Below, piece by piece: positions 1-11,754 of a DNA stretch of 64,000 bases (within the stretch, counting starts at the first letter, position 1; each line of letters starts with the position of its first letter). The position numbers and the translations under genes are program-made. The stretch lies in NCBI RefSeq assembly GCF_023159225.1, contig NC_063162.1, positions 101,882,094 through 101,946,093 of the forward strand, in the 5' to 3' direction. The notes under the pieces were generated by a model. It ran no database searches and was not told the DNA's origin. It worked only from the letters and a program-made list of their open reading frames with translations. This DNA is from Perognathus longimembris pacificus. Taxonomy: Eukaryota; Chordata; Mammalia; Rodentia; Heteromyidae.

Positions 1-595
1 TCTGCTCTGGTGTCCTTTTGTCACTTGTAAGCATTTGTACATACCCATATTGTGTTGGTGACCTCGGAAGAAAAAGGCATTTCTGTATCCAGTCCCCAGA
101 GGCGGCTAGATGACAACTCTGATTCATAGTATTAGCTAAAAGCTGTATTGAGATAATTTAAGGCCCTGTGTGAATATAGCATGCAAGAATGTTGCATCGG
201 TGAGTGAAGTGTGTAGTGGCTCTGGTCAATCCATCAGTGCCTTTATTGCCAATCCTATGCCAATATTGCTTTAAACAGTTCTCTAAGCAACGTACTCCCT
301 CTTCCAATTTTCCAATAGCTTCATCACTTATACCTTCTTTACCCCATCCTTTCTTTCCCTTGACAGATGTCTTTCTTGGTGTCTCTCAGTGATACACTGA
401 TGAAGGACTGCACTCTTAAGACTTCTCAGCCACCAAAATATCTTAAGAATGCTGGCATTCCCCCTTCTACCATCTGGATGATATGATTTTGAACCATCTG
501 CCTGAGCTCTGACTATTTGGTCTCATAATTGAGGTAGCAGTGAGCTTACAGAAAGGGTAAAACCACCAAGCAATTGAGATATTTGCTAACTATTT
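1..595. other. Unassigned non-repetitive sequence
   Basis: No gene, RNA or repeat is recognised. The only open frame over 60 codons (204-392 +) has no recognisable domain and looks like chance. Confidence 0.5.
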
Positions 596-679
596 GCCTG
601 GGCTAGCCTCAAGCTTTGATTCTCCTGATTTTTACTTCTTGAGTGCTATGATTATAGGTGTGAGCCACCACTCCCAGCT
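596..679 (-). repeat. B1-like (7SL-derived) SINE fragment
   Basis: On the minus strand this reads as the conserved left part of a 7SL/B1-type monomer: a 'gtgagccacca' motif, a 'gctaggattacagg'-like block and a 'cctgggctagcctcaa' block, all decayed. It abuts the poly-T of the next SINE, so one element may have landed beside the other. Confidence 0.65.
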
Positions 680-690
680 CATTAGCATTT

Positions 691-926
691 TTTTTTTTTT
701 TTTTGTCAATCATGGGGCTTGAACTCAGAGGCTAGGCCATCCCTGAGCTTTTTTTGCTCAAAGCTAGCACTCTACCACAGCAAGCCACAGTTCCACTTCT
801 GGTTTTCAGGTGATTAACAAGAGTCTCATGAGCTTTCCTGCTTGGACTGACTGGCTTTAAACCACAATCCTCAGATCTCAGCCTCCCAAGTAGCTAGGAT
901 TACAGTCATGAGCCACCAGCACCAGT
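691..926 (-). mobile_element. Dimeric SINE, B1-like left monomer plus Geo-like right monomer
   Basis: In sense (minus) orientation a 7SL/B1-like monomer (about 926-810) is followed by a Geo-like monomer (about 800-705) and a T-rich block at 691-703 that is the A-tail. The Geo part keeps the 'ccacttctgg' and 'gctcaaagctagcactctaccac' type blocks. Divergence is substantial, so it is not young. The 7SL assignment rests on motif resemblance; the Geo name on recall of the published family. Confidence 0.75.
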
Positions 927-1017
927 TCATCCATATTTTTAACCAATATTTTAGAAATTCAAATTAATTTTAAGGGGATAAAGAGCTTTATAGCCAATAA
1001 CATTCCCATTAAAAATG

Positions 1018-1240
1018 CAAAGACAGCCAGATGCTGGTGGCTCACACCTACAATCCTACCTACTCAGGAGGCTGAAATCTGAGTATTGCAGTTCAAAGCC
1101 AGCCCAAGCAAGAGAGTTTGAGAGACTCTTATCTCCAATTAACTACAAAAAGTACCAGTACCTAGCTGTGGCTCAAATGGTAGAGTACTGGCCTTAAGCA
1201 AAAGAAGCTCAGGGACAGCACCGGACATCATCACCCCCCC
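1018..1240 (+). mobile_element. Dimeric B1-like + Geo-like SINE
   Basis: The order is a 'gctggtggctcacacct' block, 'tactcaggaggctga', a 'gactcttatctccaatta' linker, then a Geo-like half beginning near 'agctgtggctcaaatgg' and 'agctcagggacagcac'. The tail degenerates into a C-run and 'aaataaaaag'. Same family as the copies at 6909, 28752 and 39932 on this strand. Confidence 0.75.
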
Positions 1241-1950
1241 TCCCCAAATAAAAAGACAGTATTCTGGTTTTTGTTTTAGGGAATCAATTGCATGAAGATG
1301 TAAGAACCACTTGTTTTTCAGGTGCCTCCTCATTACTCCAAGGAATCCTCCTGCAAACACCACTGGACAGCAGATTACAGGGGCACTGCGTGTGGACATA
1401 TTATTAGTGGTAGTCAACACTGTGTTGAGGACTGTACTAGTGAAAAGAATACTGACTCCTCCTCCAGTCTCAAAATTGAAATTTCTCATTAGGCCACAAG
1501 GTGGCAGATGAATTGCAGGAGAAAAAAATATTAGTACAAAAGCAATAGACAAGTTCCTTCAGCTGAAATGAAATATAGAAGTAAATAAAGAAATATCTCC
1601 TCTCTACCTGTCTACTCTGCTTGCCTAGGCCAGCCCCCAATCAGAAGTTATACTTGTGAAGATCCCTAATGTATTACTCTAATGTTCTACTGTTTCCCTG
1701 AGAGGAAAAACAAATATCTTCTACCTACTTTCTAATAATCTTTCTGAGTATCCAGCTTGCTTGAGTTGTACAAAGTCCTCTCTTATACGTCTCAGGTCAG
1801 ACTCCCAGCACTTGGGAAATGACTGAGTGACAAATGACTAACACGTGTGAGTTGGTGGTTTGATTTGCCACTGCTGTATTCCTTTCCAGGGCCACACGTA
1901 CTGTCACTATGAGTCACTGCCCACCTTTACTGAGACAGACACTGCAATTT
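1241..1950. other. Unassigned sequence
   Basis: Nothing recognised. A 137-codon minus frame (1139-1552) runs across the end of the preceding SINE and has no domain resemblance. Confidence 0.5.
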
Positions 1951-1954
1951 CCTT

Positions 1955-2440
1955 GCACATTCTTGGAATTGTTCCCCACTAGCCTCTCTGCCTCCAACCT
2001 CTCCCACTGCTGCCACCAGTTGCCTTCCTAGATATCAGAACTGACCATTTCACTGGCCTGTGGGATCAAATGCAGGCCTGGTGTACAAGAACATTTCCAA
2101 TCTGCCCACTGTCACCTGATACAAATACATCATTTCAACAACGTTGTCAAACATGCCTTTTGGTTTCCTATCTCTAAGTTTGCTTATGCTAGTCCTTCTG
2201 TCTAGATTGCTCTTCCTTCTGTGTGTGTGGCAAACAGTCAACCCCATGTAGTGCTTACTCAGTAGTCTCCTGTAGAAAGCATCCTACTTGCCCCTGCCTG
2301 TTCCTCCCTATCTGATGTTAGTGCTCTGGGCTAAATCTTCTTGCATTGAGCTTATCTGATCGATACAGAAATAATAGATTTCTACATGTCTGTCTTTCCC
2401 ATTAAGCATAAACCCTCTGAGTGAAGGGTTGAATGAGTGG
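1955..2440 (+). repeat. Ancient LINE-2 (L2) relic
   Basis: The order of pyrimidine-rich and coding-like blocks matches the L2 3' region in sense orientation: a 'gcctccaacctctccc' type block, 'ctgaccatttcac', a 'ttgctcttcc' block, then 'attgagcttatctgat' and 'tgagtgaagggt' blocks near the 3' end. It is heavily mutated. Assigned by remembered consensus, so subfamily and ends are approximate. Confidence 0.55.
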
Positions 2441-3214
2441 TGTGTAGGATGTTATGTCCTAAGTAAATGACCAGAAAATGTCAGAGAAGAGCTAGAGTCT
2501 CACTGAGACTACAGGCCAGGCATCCACAGGCCAGAAGGATCAATATTATTGATCTCTTCATCCACATGGGGACCTGGGTCTGGGCAGGGTGAACAGAAGA
2601 GCTTTAGCACAGCCAGACCACAGGGCTTCAGGTGTGGAGAGCACCAGGGAGGTAGCTAGCACCTTGTACTCTACTCAGCCAGGGTGGAGACTAGGTCTGC
2701 TCCAAAACAATTCCCCAGCTCAAACATTCTGAACCTCCTCTTTCTGCCTCCCTGATCACCCTTGGCATCCCCAAGATAGAGTAGATATAGTCCTATATCT
2801 TGCATTTTAATTAGATAATCTCTACTTTTTTTTTTCCAGAGAGTTTTTAGCACCGTAATAGCTACCATCACTGTCACTTAAGCTAATTACAAAAACATTT
2901 GGGATGTCACAGCATAAAATCTGGAAAATATGCTAAATTGAACTCACCTGTCATGAAAAGCTCACACACACTCCCCCTGGACCTCTTTTACACTTTTTGT
3001 GTGCTGCCTCGAGTGTGAGGGGGAAGGAGGGGTAGAGATGGTGGTGGGAATGGTTGAACCATTTAAGTGGAAGAAAACATCAAATTTTAACCTATTTAGT
3101 GGATTAAAGATCTCATCATGAATTATTTGCCCCTGTAATTTTTCTTTCTGTTACAAAACAAATCTCGAGAATGGAATTTCCAAAAGAAAAGGACATATTT
3201 GAGACTGGGCTCTT
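2441..3214. other. Unassigned sequence
   Basis: No recognisable gene or repeat family. The minus frame 2671-2877 has no known domain. Confidence 0.5.
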
Positions 3215-3330
3215 CCAAATCTACCTTGTGTGACTTTGGCTACAAGATCTCTGAGCTTTGTCATTCAAAAAATGGAGGCAATTCTCACCTCTCTCACCAC
3301 AGGAAAACACAGTGAGGCCCCTAAGGAGAA
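3215..3330 (+). repeat. MIR SINE relic
   Basis: The stretch 'tgtgtgactttggctacaag', then 'tctgagctttgtcattc', 'aaaaaatggaggcaat' and 'cacctctctcaccacagg' follows the conserved MIR core and right half in order. Old and diverged. Confidence 0.6.
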
Positions 3331-3410
3331 ATGTGTTAGAAGGTACTTTTTGAAATATTTAGAGTCATACTAGAATAAGCTGATCTTATTCTATTTTATG
3401 ATATATTTTT

Positions 3411-3617
3411 TATTTTTAAATTTTTGCCAGTCCTGGGCCTTGGCCTAAGAGCCTGAGCACTGTCCTTGGCTTCTTTTTGCTTAAGGCTAGCACTCTGCCA
3501 CTTGAGCCACAGCACCACTTCTGGTCGTTTTCTATATATGTGGTGCTGAGGAATTGAACCCAGGGCTTCATGTATGCGAGACAAGCACTCTTGCCCCTTG
3601 GCCAAATTCCCAGCCCT
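3411..3617 (-). mobile_element. IDL-Geo dimeric SINE
   Basis: In sense (minus) orientation an ID-like tRNA-derived left monomer (about 3617-3535) is joined to the Geo right monomer (about 3534-3424) and an A-rich tail. The left half keeps a B-box-like 'gggttcaattcc'. Flanks match as a TSD: 'tatgatatattttt' at 3397-3410 and 'tatcatatattttt' at 3618-3631, one mismatch. The minus frame 3396-3623 is only this SINE read through. Confidence 0.85.
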
Positions 3618-3631
3618 TATCATATATTTTT

Positions 3632-5882
3632 AAAGCATGAATCCCTGACTTGTCACTACCAACACCAAAAGGGGATAAAATCCAGATTGTACTTGGTAAT
3701 TCACTTTGGTGACAGATGGCTCAAATGGCTGTTCCCAAGCAGACACTGGAGTTATCCCTGGCTTTCCCTTGCCTTATAAGATGTATTCCATCAAAAGCAA
3801 AACCAACGGACATGTTTTTAAAAACTATAAGAAGCATAAGGACTTTGTGTTATATTTTATGAGATCAGCCAATGGAAAAGAAATGGTTTGTAAAACCAAG
3901 TCACCCTTGCTTAAGCTCAGGCTTACCTGACACTCTCCAAGTAAGTGTTACAAGCTCTAAAAGTTCATTTTTATTTGAGAGCCAGTACCCGTTAGGCATT
4001 TATGTGTTCATTTGTGTAGGGTGTTGCACACTCCCATACCCCGCCTTCTGGGTAGGTCTGTGAACTCCTGTGGGCACCATTTCTCCGGGGTGCTGTCTAC
4101 CTACAGTTGGGACAAAGCAGAAGAGCCCCTAGATTATGTCCCCTTGGACTGAGCCCGGCGCTGGGCTCCACCCCCACCTGGAAGACAATTCTTAGGCAAA
4201 GGTCTCTGGCGACCTTGAGACTCTGCCCAGTAGAAAGATGGATCTAGTCTGCAGAAACCCAGCCAGGACACAAAGAGCTATGTGGGCAGTTCCTCCCACC
4301 TCAGCCTTTGGCAGACTTCTCCCAATTCATCTTCACACAGTGGAATTCTTACCCGGTCTCCAAAATAACCAGACCACGCGATGAAGAAGTTTGGTAGAAC
4401 GTAGAGAAAGCCTCTAGCTTCTGTGCTAGCTGGGGCTGAGGCCTGAAGGCAGGCTTTCGTCATGCCTCCCAGCATCTTCCTTAAAACAATGACAGGAGTT
4501 TGGAACCATTTTGTTCCAAAACAGAGATAAGGAATTTAAGAGAAAGTCTATTAGTCTTGTCACATTGTGGCCCTGTTAGTTCATTCCCATTGAGAAAGCT
4601 ATTTTGCCCAACAATTTATTACTTCAGGGAGAGGTAGGAGTCCCTGAAGGTTAAATATAAATGTAGTTTGGGGCTTCTTAGCATGCCTCCAAAATAATAA
4701 AAAATAAAGCCCAACTATTTAAAGGGAATTGTGAATATGTGACCTCCCCAATACAGTTGATTCTCTGTGGCTTTCTGCCATCAGAAGCTGCCTCCAGCGT
4801 GGTGGGGAGGGTGCCCTTCACTAGGGAAGCACACAACAATTGTGCTGACACTCTGTAGCTTGTTTCTTGGTTTTATTTTTCTTCACTAAGAAACTCTGCA
4901 TTGGAGATAGATGTAGCTGTAAGCACCAAGTGTTCCTAACATCTATTCCTTCTTCAGGGCACCTCTTCAATGCATGTTGTAGTTGATTTGCCTTAGCTCT
5001 CCTGTCATGTACTTCTGTTTCCTGGACTTTGATCAGTGTGGAAAGGGTCTCTCCTGCACAGGTGGATCGTTCAATTGCTAACAGTATAAATGTTAGAGAG
5101 AGTACATGTTTGTGGAATAGACAAGGAAGTAAAGGAAAAAGTGAATTGATGAATGGTGTATCATTCATCATGTCCATGGTAGTTGCCTGTTTTCTTGTCT
5201 ATTTCTCCCAACTCAATTGGACATTTGGTTAGGGCAGAAATTGTGTGTGCCTTATTCATCAGTCATGTATCCCCCTTCTAAAGAGAGTGCCAAGCCACTA
5301 AGTACTTAAAGCATGAAAGGGAGGAAGGACTTGGAAGGGATTTTCATCCCTAGATAAAGAGGTTCTCATTTAGATGGAGAGATCAGGTTAACTCATTTGA
5401 AGTAATCTGAGAATGGTAAACAGCCAAACTGGTAGTTGTAACATTCAGTGATCTCAAGATGCCACAGTAGGTAGCATGGTGTGAGTTGGAGATGGATTAT
5501 CTAGGGATCAAGAAGCCACAAAGTTCTACCCAAGAAAGATAGAGCATGAGAAGAGTGTTTCATGAAGGTGGTAACCAAGTTGTGAGGTTTCTAAAAGGAA
5601 GAGAAGTATGGCTAACTGATCTAGGGTTATTGGGATTAAGTGATAGACATTTATTGAGTAGGAAGTCTACTCCCTTCTCTCCTAGTCTTACTACCTGGAG
5701 CTGGGCTACAATGGAAGCAGAGAAAATTGAGACTCACAGACAAATCTCAGTACACAGGACAGCCTCACCCACACTTATTTGGGTAAATTTCTAGCTCTCT
5801 AATCTTTGTTCATTAACAATTCACTTGATGTATGTAATAGCCTTGGTGTCATAAGAATACATTAGACTTCTACTTGGATCAA
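3632..5882. other. Unassigned sequence with a GC-richer segment
   Basis: No repeat or gene recognised across about 2.2 kb. The part at about 4020-4480 is visibly richer in G+C than its surroundings and free of recognisable repeats. Frames such as 4821-5177 (-) show no domain. Confidence 0.45.
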
Positions 5883-5897
5883 GAGACAGAACCTCTA

Positions 5898-6016
5898 AAA
5901 GTGGCGTTGTACCTCAAAGTGGTACAGCCCTAGCCTTGAGAAAAAGGGCTCAGGGACAGCACCCAGGCCCTGAGTTCAAGCCCCATGACTGACCAAAGAA
6001 ATAAAAAATAAAAAAT
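5898..6016 (+). mobile_element. Stand-alone Geo-type SINE monomer with perfect TSD
   Basis: About 119 bp of Geo monomer only ('gtggcgttgtacctcaaagtgg', 'ctagccttgag', 'ggccctgagttcaagcccca') followed by an A-rich tail. It is bounded by a perfect 15-bp TSD, 'gagacagaacctcta', at 5883-5897 and 6017-6031. No ID-like or B1-like left half is present, so it inserted either as a free monomer or as a 5'-truncated dimer cut near the monomer junction. Confidence 0.85.
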
Positions 6017-6031
6017 GAGACAGAACCTCTA

Positions 6032-6896
6032 TTAAATATAGGAAGACATGAGCCCAAAAGGAATCCTAGCACAGGCATGCACCCCCAAAGAATCAGGCTA
6101 CTGTTTTCAACAAATCTTCATTTCTAATTTATACAAGAGCAAAATTTTTAATCAATATAGATGTACTAAAGTTGTACCAACCAAACAGTATATCCTTCCA
6201 TATTCATGGGGTGGTCCACGCATGCTCAAGCCCTTTGTATAAATGACATAACATTTGCATGTAATCTTCATATAGCCTCCTTTATACAGGTAGGAAATGC
6301 CTGGCCCATGGCTGTGCAAACCCTCAAAAATCATTCAGTACATGATGGGACAGACATATGGGCTTCTTACATGCTTTTTGTTGACCATTTGACCATCTGC
6401 CTGTTGCGCTAATCTTATGTGGCCCTCAAATAACGTTAGAAATACATAATAGCCCTTCATAGGAAAGAGGTTTCCCCACCCTTAAATCATCTCTTGATTA
6501 ATTCTAATGCCCAATTCAATGTATGTTTTGTGTAAATAGTTGTCATAATTAATTGTTTAGGGAATGATGGCAAGAAAAAAGTATATACATATTTGATATG
6601 CATGCAATTTTCCCCAAAATATTTCTGATCTACAGCTGGTTGAACTCGTGGATACAGAGAGTCAATTATAGTTCTAATTCTATTTATGCTAACCCTCCTC
6701 CTGTGCAGGTGCACAAGGAAAGTCATGATGCAGACATCTCCTCCAGAGAGCTGACTCTAGTGGAAATACCATACATGCTAATGTTCATGGAGTGTTTATT
6801 TCTGATTAGGTTTCTTCAAATAATCACCCCAAGGATTTGGATTACAACCAATGTGCCCACATGTACATTGCACAGTGCTTATGCTGTAATATTCAA
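6032..6896. other. Unassigned sequence
   Basis: No repeat family or gene recognised. The 103-codon frame at 6598-6909 (+) has no recognisable features. Confidence 0.5.
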
Positions 6897-6908
6897 AAGT
6901 AATGAATA

Positions 6909-7143
6909 AGCCAGGTGGCAGAGGCTCACACCTGTTATTGTAGCTACTCAGGAGGCTGAGAATTGAGAATCAAGGTTCAAGGCCAGTGTGGACAGAAAAG
7001 TCCTTGAAACTCTTACCTACAACTAAACACCAAAAAAGCCAGATAGAGCTGTGGTTCAAGTGGCAGACTGTGGGCCTTGAGCACAAAAGCTCAGGGACAG
7101 TGACTAAGCACTGAGTTCAAGCACAGGACCAGCACAAAAATAC
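6909..7143 (+). mobile_element. Dimeric B1-like + Geo-like SINE with TSD
   Basis: A B1-like left monomer ('ggctcacacctgt', 'tactcaggaggctgag') is followed by the linker 'actcttacctacaacta' and a Geo-like right monomer ('gagctgtggttcaagtggc', 'aaaagctcagggacag'). Flanking 12-mers 'aagtaatgaata' (6897-6908) and 'aagtaattaata' (7144-7155) form a TSD with one mismatch. Confidence 0.8.
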
Positions 7144-7155
7144 AAGTAATTAATA

Positions 7156-8569
7156 GACAATAAAACAGAATTTTGAGGCCTTCTGTATTTAGGAGACTTG
7201 AGCATCACTGGACATGTGTGTATGTGTTCTTCTTGGTCAATAAAGAGAGATCAGCATCTCAGTATAAACACTAAAACCAGCTGATTCAACCTCAAACGTG
7301 TCAGGAATGCACCCCTAACTTCCCACCCCTCTCATCCTCTTTAGTTCCTACCTAATCATCTTGGGACTTGAATTGTTTTAACAAGTCACCAGCCAATCTC
7401 CTTGTGTCATTTTTTTCCTTATCACCCTTTAGGCAAACCCATTCTCTTCATAATTATCAGTATATTTTTTTCTGAAACACAGTTTGATATGGAATTTGAT
7501 GGTTTAAAACCGTCCAGGAACACTTGTGTGTGTGTCTTTGTTTAGTTTTGTAACAAAGCCTTACAGACCAGTACAAACAGTAAATCTTATTTTGCAACCG
7601 AGAACTCATTATTGAATATGAGATTTTGGTACATGTAAGAAGGAATATGATGCTTACAACAGTTGGCAATGTAGGGGTTTAACTCACACAGGTTGGCTCT
7701 ATAAATAAAGTTGATGCAAAAGCTTAAAAAATATTCAATATTTCATCCATTCCTTACAAACAAGTCAAAAACCTATGAACTTTTACAATAGTTTAAATCC
7801 AGGCACATCAATCCCCATCCATTTACTGCCAGCATCTCTAATAGTCTTCAGTCCCATCTCACTACTGAAAGCTCCTATTTTATCCTGCCTTGCTGTTGAC
7901 ACTTGGATCAGGAAGGAGTGTTTGTGGTTATAACGTTGCCCATCCAACCTTACTCATGACCTTGCACCATCGAGCCAGATGTTCCTTCTTTTACAAACAT
8001 ACCTCCCCCACCCCCATGTGACCAGCCCAACTTATGCCAAGATGTTCTGTCTCTCACTGCCCCATGAGGTTCAGCGTCCTTCCTTGCTGATTTAATTAAA
8101 GCTTCATGTGATAATGACACAGTCCCTTTGACTGTGTGCCTACAATCTGAGAGTAGAAAGATAAAGGCAAAAGTTCATTCTGGGGACCAATTTTACAGCC
8201 TGGACCCACAGTACTAGGTGCTCATTTAATGTTTACTATATTGGATCAACAAAAGGACTTTAGAGCTTAGATAAATAGACTGTGTATTATCATGTGTGAT
8301 CTTTTCTGTACTTTGCAGACTTATCTTAGAAATATCCTTTGAATATCTTTCCTCCACTCAACTTCTCTCCACTGTCCCAGTCAATAAAACTGTGGTAGTG
8401 AGTAAGGCAGGAAAGGAGAGAAATCATAAGGTAAAAGAACTTCCAGAAATCTAGTTGGGTTGTAGAAGATAACATAAATTCAGCAGTGAAAAGTTTTTCG
8501 AAGAATCATGGAAAAAGCTAGGTATTGAGATTGCTTTGCGACATTTCTTTTTGATCCATCATTGCATAA
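7156..8569. other. Unassigned sequence
   Basis: No gene recognised. Parts of 7310-7440 and 7790-7960 are pyrimidine-rich in a way that could be L2 relics, but I cannot align them confidently. Confidence 0.45.
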
Positions 8570-9052
8570 CTTTTAACCTAATACCCTCATGAAACCATCA
8601 CCACAATCAAGGCATTGAACACATCCAATACTCAAAGGCTTCCTCATGACACTTTGTAATCTTCTTTTGTTCCTGCCTTCCCCTGATTGCATCTACTTGA
8701 CTCCAGGCAACTGCTTCTCCACTTTCTAGCTCTAGAGATTAGTTGGCATTTTCTAGACTTTTGTCTCATTAAATTAAAAAATATCTTCTCTTTTGGCTGG
8801 TTTATTTTGTTCATATTATTTTGACATTTGTTCACATCACAGCATGTACTAATAGTTATTACTTTTTATTGCCGAGTCAGTCATATTCTATTACATGGAT
8901 ATATCACAGTTAATAAATTCTCTTGCAGATGATGGCTTGTATTCAAAGTATGGTTGTTTCGGATAAAACTGTTATACCATTCATGTATAGTCTTTATATG
9001 GACATATGCTTTCACTGTCATTGAGAAAATATCTCCAAATACAATGCCTGGA

Positions 9053-9149
<97 letters not shown>

Positions 9150-9360
9150 AAAGTAAGGTGGATCCATATATCTTACAAAATTAAACAGATAAATTTGTTG
9201 TCAAGCTCTTTTCAAAAAATGATTGTCCCATTTTATATTCCTTATATTCCCTATGTCCATGTCTAATTGATCTGAAGTTTCACATCACCACCAGCACTGT
9301 GCTGTCAGACCCTTTCATTCTAACCATCCTAATTATGTGTGCAGTGGTAGTTTAGAAATA
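8570..9360 (-). mobile_element. Old L1 fragment: 3' UTR and end of ORF2
   Basis: On the minus strand this reads as an old mammalian-wide L1 3' UTR and ORF2 C-terminal region. Diagnostic blocks include 'attgccgagtcagtcatattctatt'-like sequence (site of the 'ctgagtagtattccatt' motif), 'tatggacatatgctttcac' and 'catcaccaccagcactgt'. Reading frames are destroyed, and it has been invaded by the microsatellite at 9059-9147. Confidence 0.7.
9059..9147. repeat. Composite microsatellite (TC)n(TG)n
   Basis: About 29 uninterrupted TC units run directly into about 15 TG units. Both long frames across it (8954-9184 and 9006-9266) are artefacts encoding Ser-Leu and Cys-Val runs. Confidence 0.98.
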
Positions 9361-9384
9361 CTTCTTCCTGGCCTGTTTCTTATA

Positions 9385-10475
9385 GATGGCATGATTATCT
9401 ATGTAGAAAATCCTGGGAAATCTACAAGATGTGACAAGAACTAATAAGTGAGCTTACTGAGATTTCAGTATAGAAGAGTGAAATACAAAAATATGTTGTG
9501 CATCTGCATATGAGTAGTGGATTATTGAAAGGTGGATTAACACCACACTTGTTTACTGTAATATCAAAATCAAAATTCTTGGTGAAAATTTAATGAAATA
9601 TATACAAATGAGTTTACTTGCTTATAACTGTAAAACCCTAATATAAGTAAAAACTAAATAAATTGGAAGGTATCTTATGTTTATAAATGGGAATATTGAA
9701 TTTTTAATTTTCCCAAATTGATTTATAAGATTCTGTGCAATCCTAATCAGCATCCAAGTAACCTATTTTCAGATCTTTTTTGACAAACTGATTCTATAAG
9801 TTACACAGAAATCTAATTGTTCTACAATAACCAAACCATTAAGCAAGAAGCACAAAGTTGGAGGGCTTGCCCTATCTGACAAGTTAAGTCATGATGGTAC
9901 AGTGATTAACACAATGTGTTAAGGATAAAATCATTCAGTGGAACAGAGTAGATCTTCACATAGGCATTAAATTGATTTTTTGCAAATTTGGCAACACAGC
10001 TCAATAAAGAAAAATATTTTCAACACATGTAGAACATCTGTGTATGTAATTATATGGTTCTCACAGTGGCTCTATTTATCACTATCAAGATCTTAAAAGT
10101 AAACCAGTGAATGGATGAACAAATTGTGGAATACTACTCTCCAATAAAAATAAACTACTATGCATCTCTAACAACTTGATTATATTGTAAACCTATTATG
10201 GGTAAGTAAATTCAGGCAGATTCAAAAGGCTCTTTATTTTGTGACATTTGGTAGGGAAAAGGAAGCACAAACAAATTCATACCTAGCAAGAGATAGTGGT
10301 AGGGTATGGGTTAATTACAAAGAAGCATAAGAAAATTGAGGGAGGGTGGAGAAACTGGTCCTCATTTTAAGTTTAGTTAAAGCTATGTGATTGAATACAT
10401 TTGTCACTACTCAGAACTGTGCACAGAAGGGGTAAATTGTCCTATATATAAATTATGCTTTTGTAATTTTTTTAA
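9385..10475 (+). mobile_element. Old L1 fragment: RT core to 3' end
   Basis: Sense-strand L1 beginning near the reverse-transcriptase catalytic box ('gatggcatgattatctatg', 'gaaaatcctgggaa'). It passes through 'attctgtgcaatcctaatcag' and 'ggagggcttgccctatctgac' to a 3' UTR and T/A-rich end near 10475. Multiple stops and frameshifts and a gap near 10020-10090 make it a dead, ancient copy. It overlaps in content with the minus L1 just upstream, so they are separate insertions. Confidence 0.75.
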
Positions 10476-10534
10476 ATAAAGAGGTTTTGTTTTTTTCCTC
10501 TAATGCTCTTATAAGATCTCAAAAGCTACATGGA

Positions 10535-10602
10535 CCTTGAGCACAGAGAGGCTCACATACAGCGCCCAAGCCAAGTTCAAGCCCCACAACTGACAAAAAA
10601 AT
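10535..10602 (+). mobile_element. Short 5'-truncated Geo SINE with TSD
   Basis: Only about 68 bp of the Geo 3' part remain ('ccttgagcacagag', 'agttcaagccccacaactgac') with an A-tail. Flanks 'aaaagctacatgga' (10521-10534) and 'aaaagcttcatgga' (10603-10616) are a 14-bp TSD with one mismatch, so the truncation happened at insertion rather than by later deletion. Confidence 0.8.
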
Positions 10603-10616
10603 AAAAGCTTCATGGA

Positions 10617-11754
10617 GCAGTGCACTTAAACCCTTAACTAGCTTTCAAAATTCTTTCCACCTGGATGCCCATTGCTGACAATTACATTGTTGATGATACT
10701 CATTTGACTCTGACCCCAAAGGAGAAAATGCAACAAATATCTAATCATTTCATCCTCTCTTTTCCATCTTCATGGTTTTCTTCTGCTTCTTTATCATTAC
10801 CAAAGTACAGTTTTCCTATATAACTGGTATGCATCTGGAAATGGATTTATGTCATCCTTGACAAAGGTGCTTTTGATGAACTTGAGCTGTCCTGCCACAT
10901 CTACACTGAAACTCTGGGGTGAGTTTTTATTACTCAAGCATCCATCTGTTCCTGTAGGCTGTCAGTTGTATGGAGGCTCTCCCAGGATGCTAGCAAAGGG
11001 ACCCTTGTTTCCCTCTAGCAATTCTGCTTCAGACTATCCATAGTCTCTCTTATAAAAGTAGGGAAATGCAAACATTTCCTGGACCCCAAGGACATGGCTG
11101 TTGTTGTGTTGTTGTCTTTTAGCTTTTCCATCTGTAAGTAGCTGAGTGAGGCCATTTCTAAAGTACATGCTACTGTGCATGTACCTCAGAAGTCCTGCAG
11201 CAATAATTCCAAGTTGTTATGAGATTGGTTCTTCCACCAGGAATGGGTCCTTTGGAAGGATATGCCGGAGGAGGTGAGACTGATTGCAATACATCTGTAA
11301 ACACATACTAATAATAAAAAAAACAACATGCAAGTGTTGCAATTCACAAATGCAGTGAGTCTACTAACCTACCAGTGAAAAAGTCCTACCACTGCTCCAG
11401 TGCCTGTGATGCAATACACTGTGTTGCAGCAAGTCTGAAGAAAGAGCCTTGAACACGCCCCTTTGGCATAAGGATTATATCAAGACAAATACTTGTGAGA
11501 AAGTGACTTAAAGCAGGATATAATTTCTATTTGTAAAGAAGTCTCCCTCTTCCATCCAGAAAATGAAGAATAATTCCTAACTTGTAAATGCTTATTATCC
11601 CAAATGATTATTAACCCAGAGAATAAACAGGGAGAGGACCCTAAATAACCCTATTCGACCTCCATCTGGATTCTCCCCATGTATTACTTTCCTACAATTT
11701 GCTGCCTTCAAAATCTAAACCTCTTCGCCATTGTCTTGTCACTTTTCTGAAAGT
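10617..11754. other. Unassigned sequence
   Basis: No repeat family or gene recognised. The frame at 10849-11043 (+) has no domain. Confidence 0.5.

Noticed and set aside
596..926. Primate Alu elements
   Set aside because: The left halves are 7SL-like, but the right halves are Geo-type and the whole is accompanied by ID-like dimers, which fits a geomyoid rodent rather than a primate.
8570..10475. Single L1 inverted by twin priming
   Set aside because: The minus and plus pieces both contain the ORF2 end and 3' UTR, so they overlap in content and must be two insertions.
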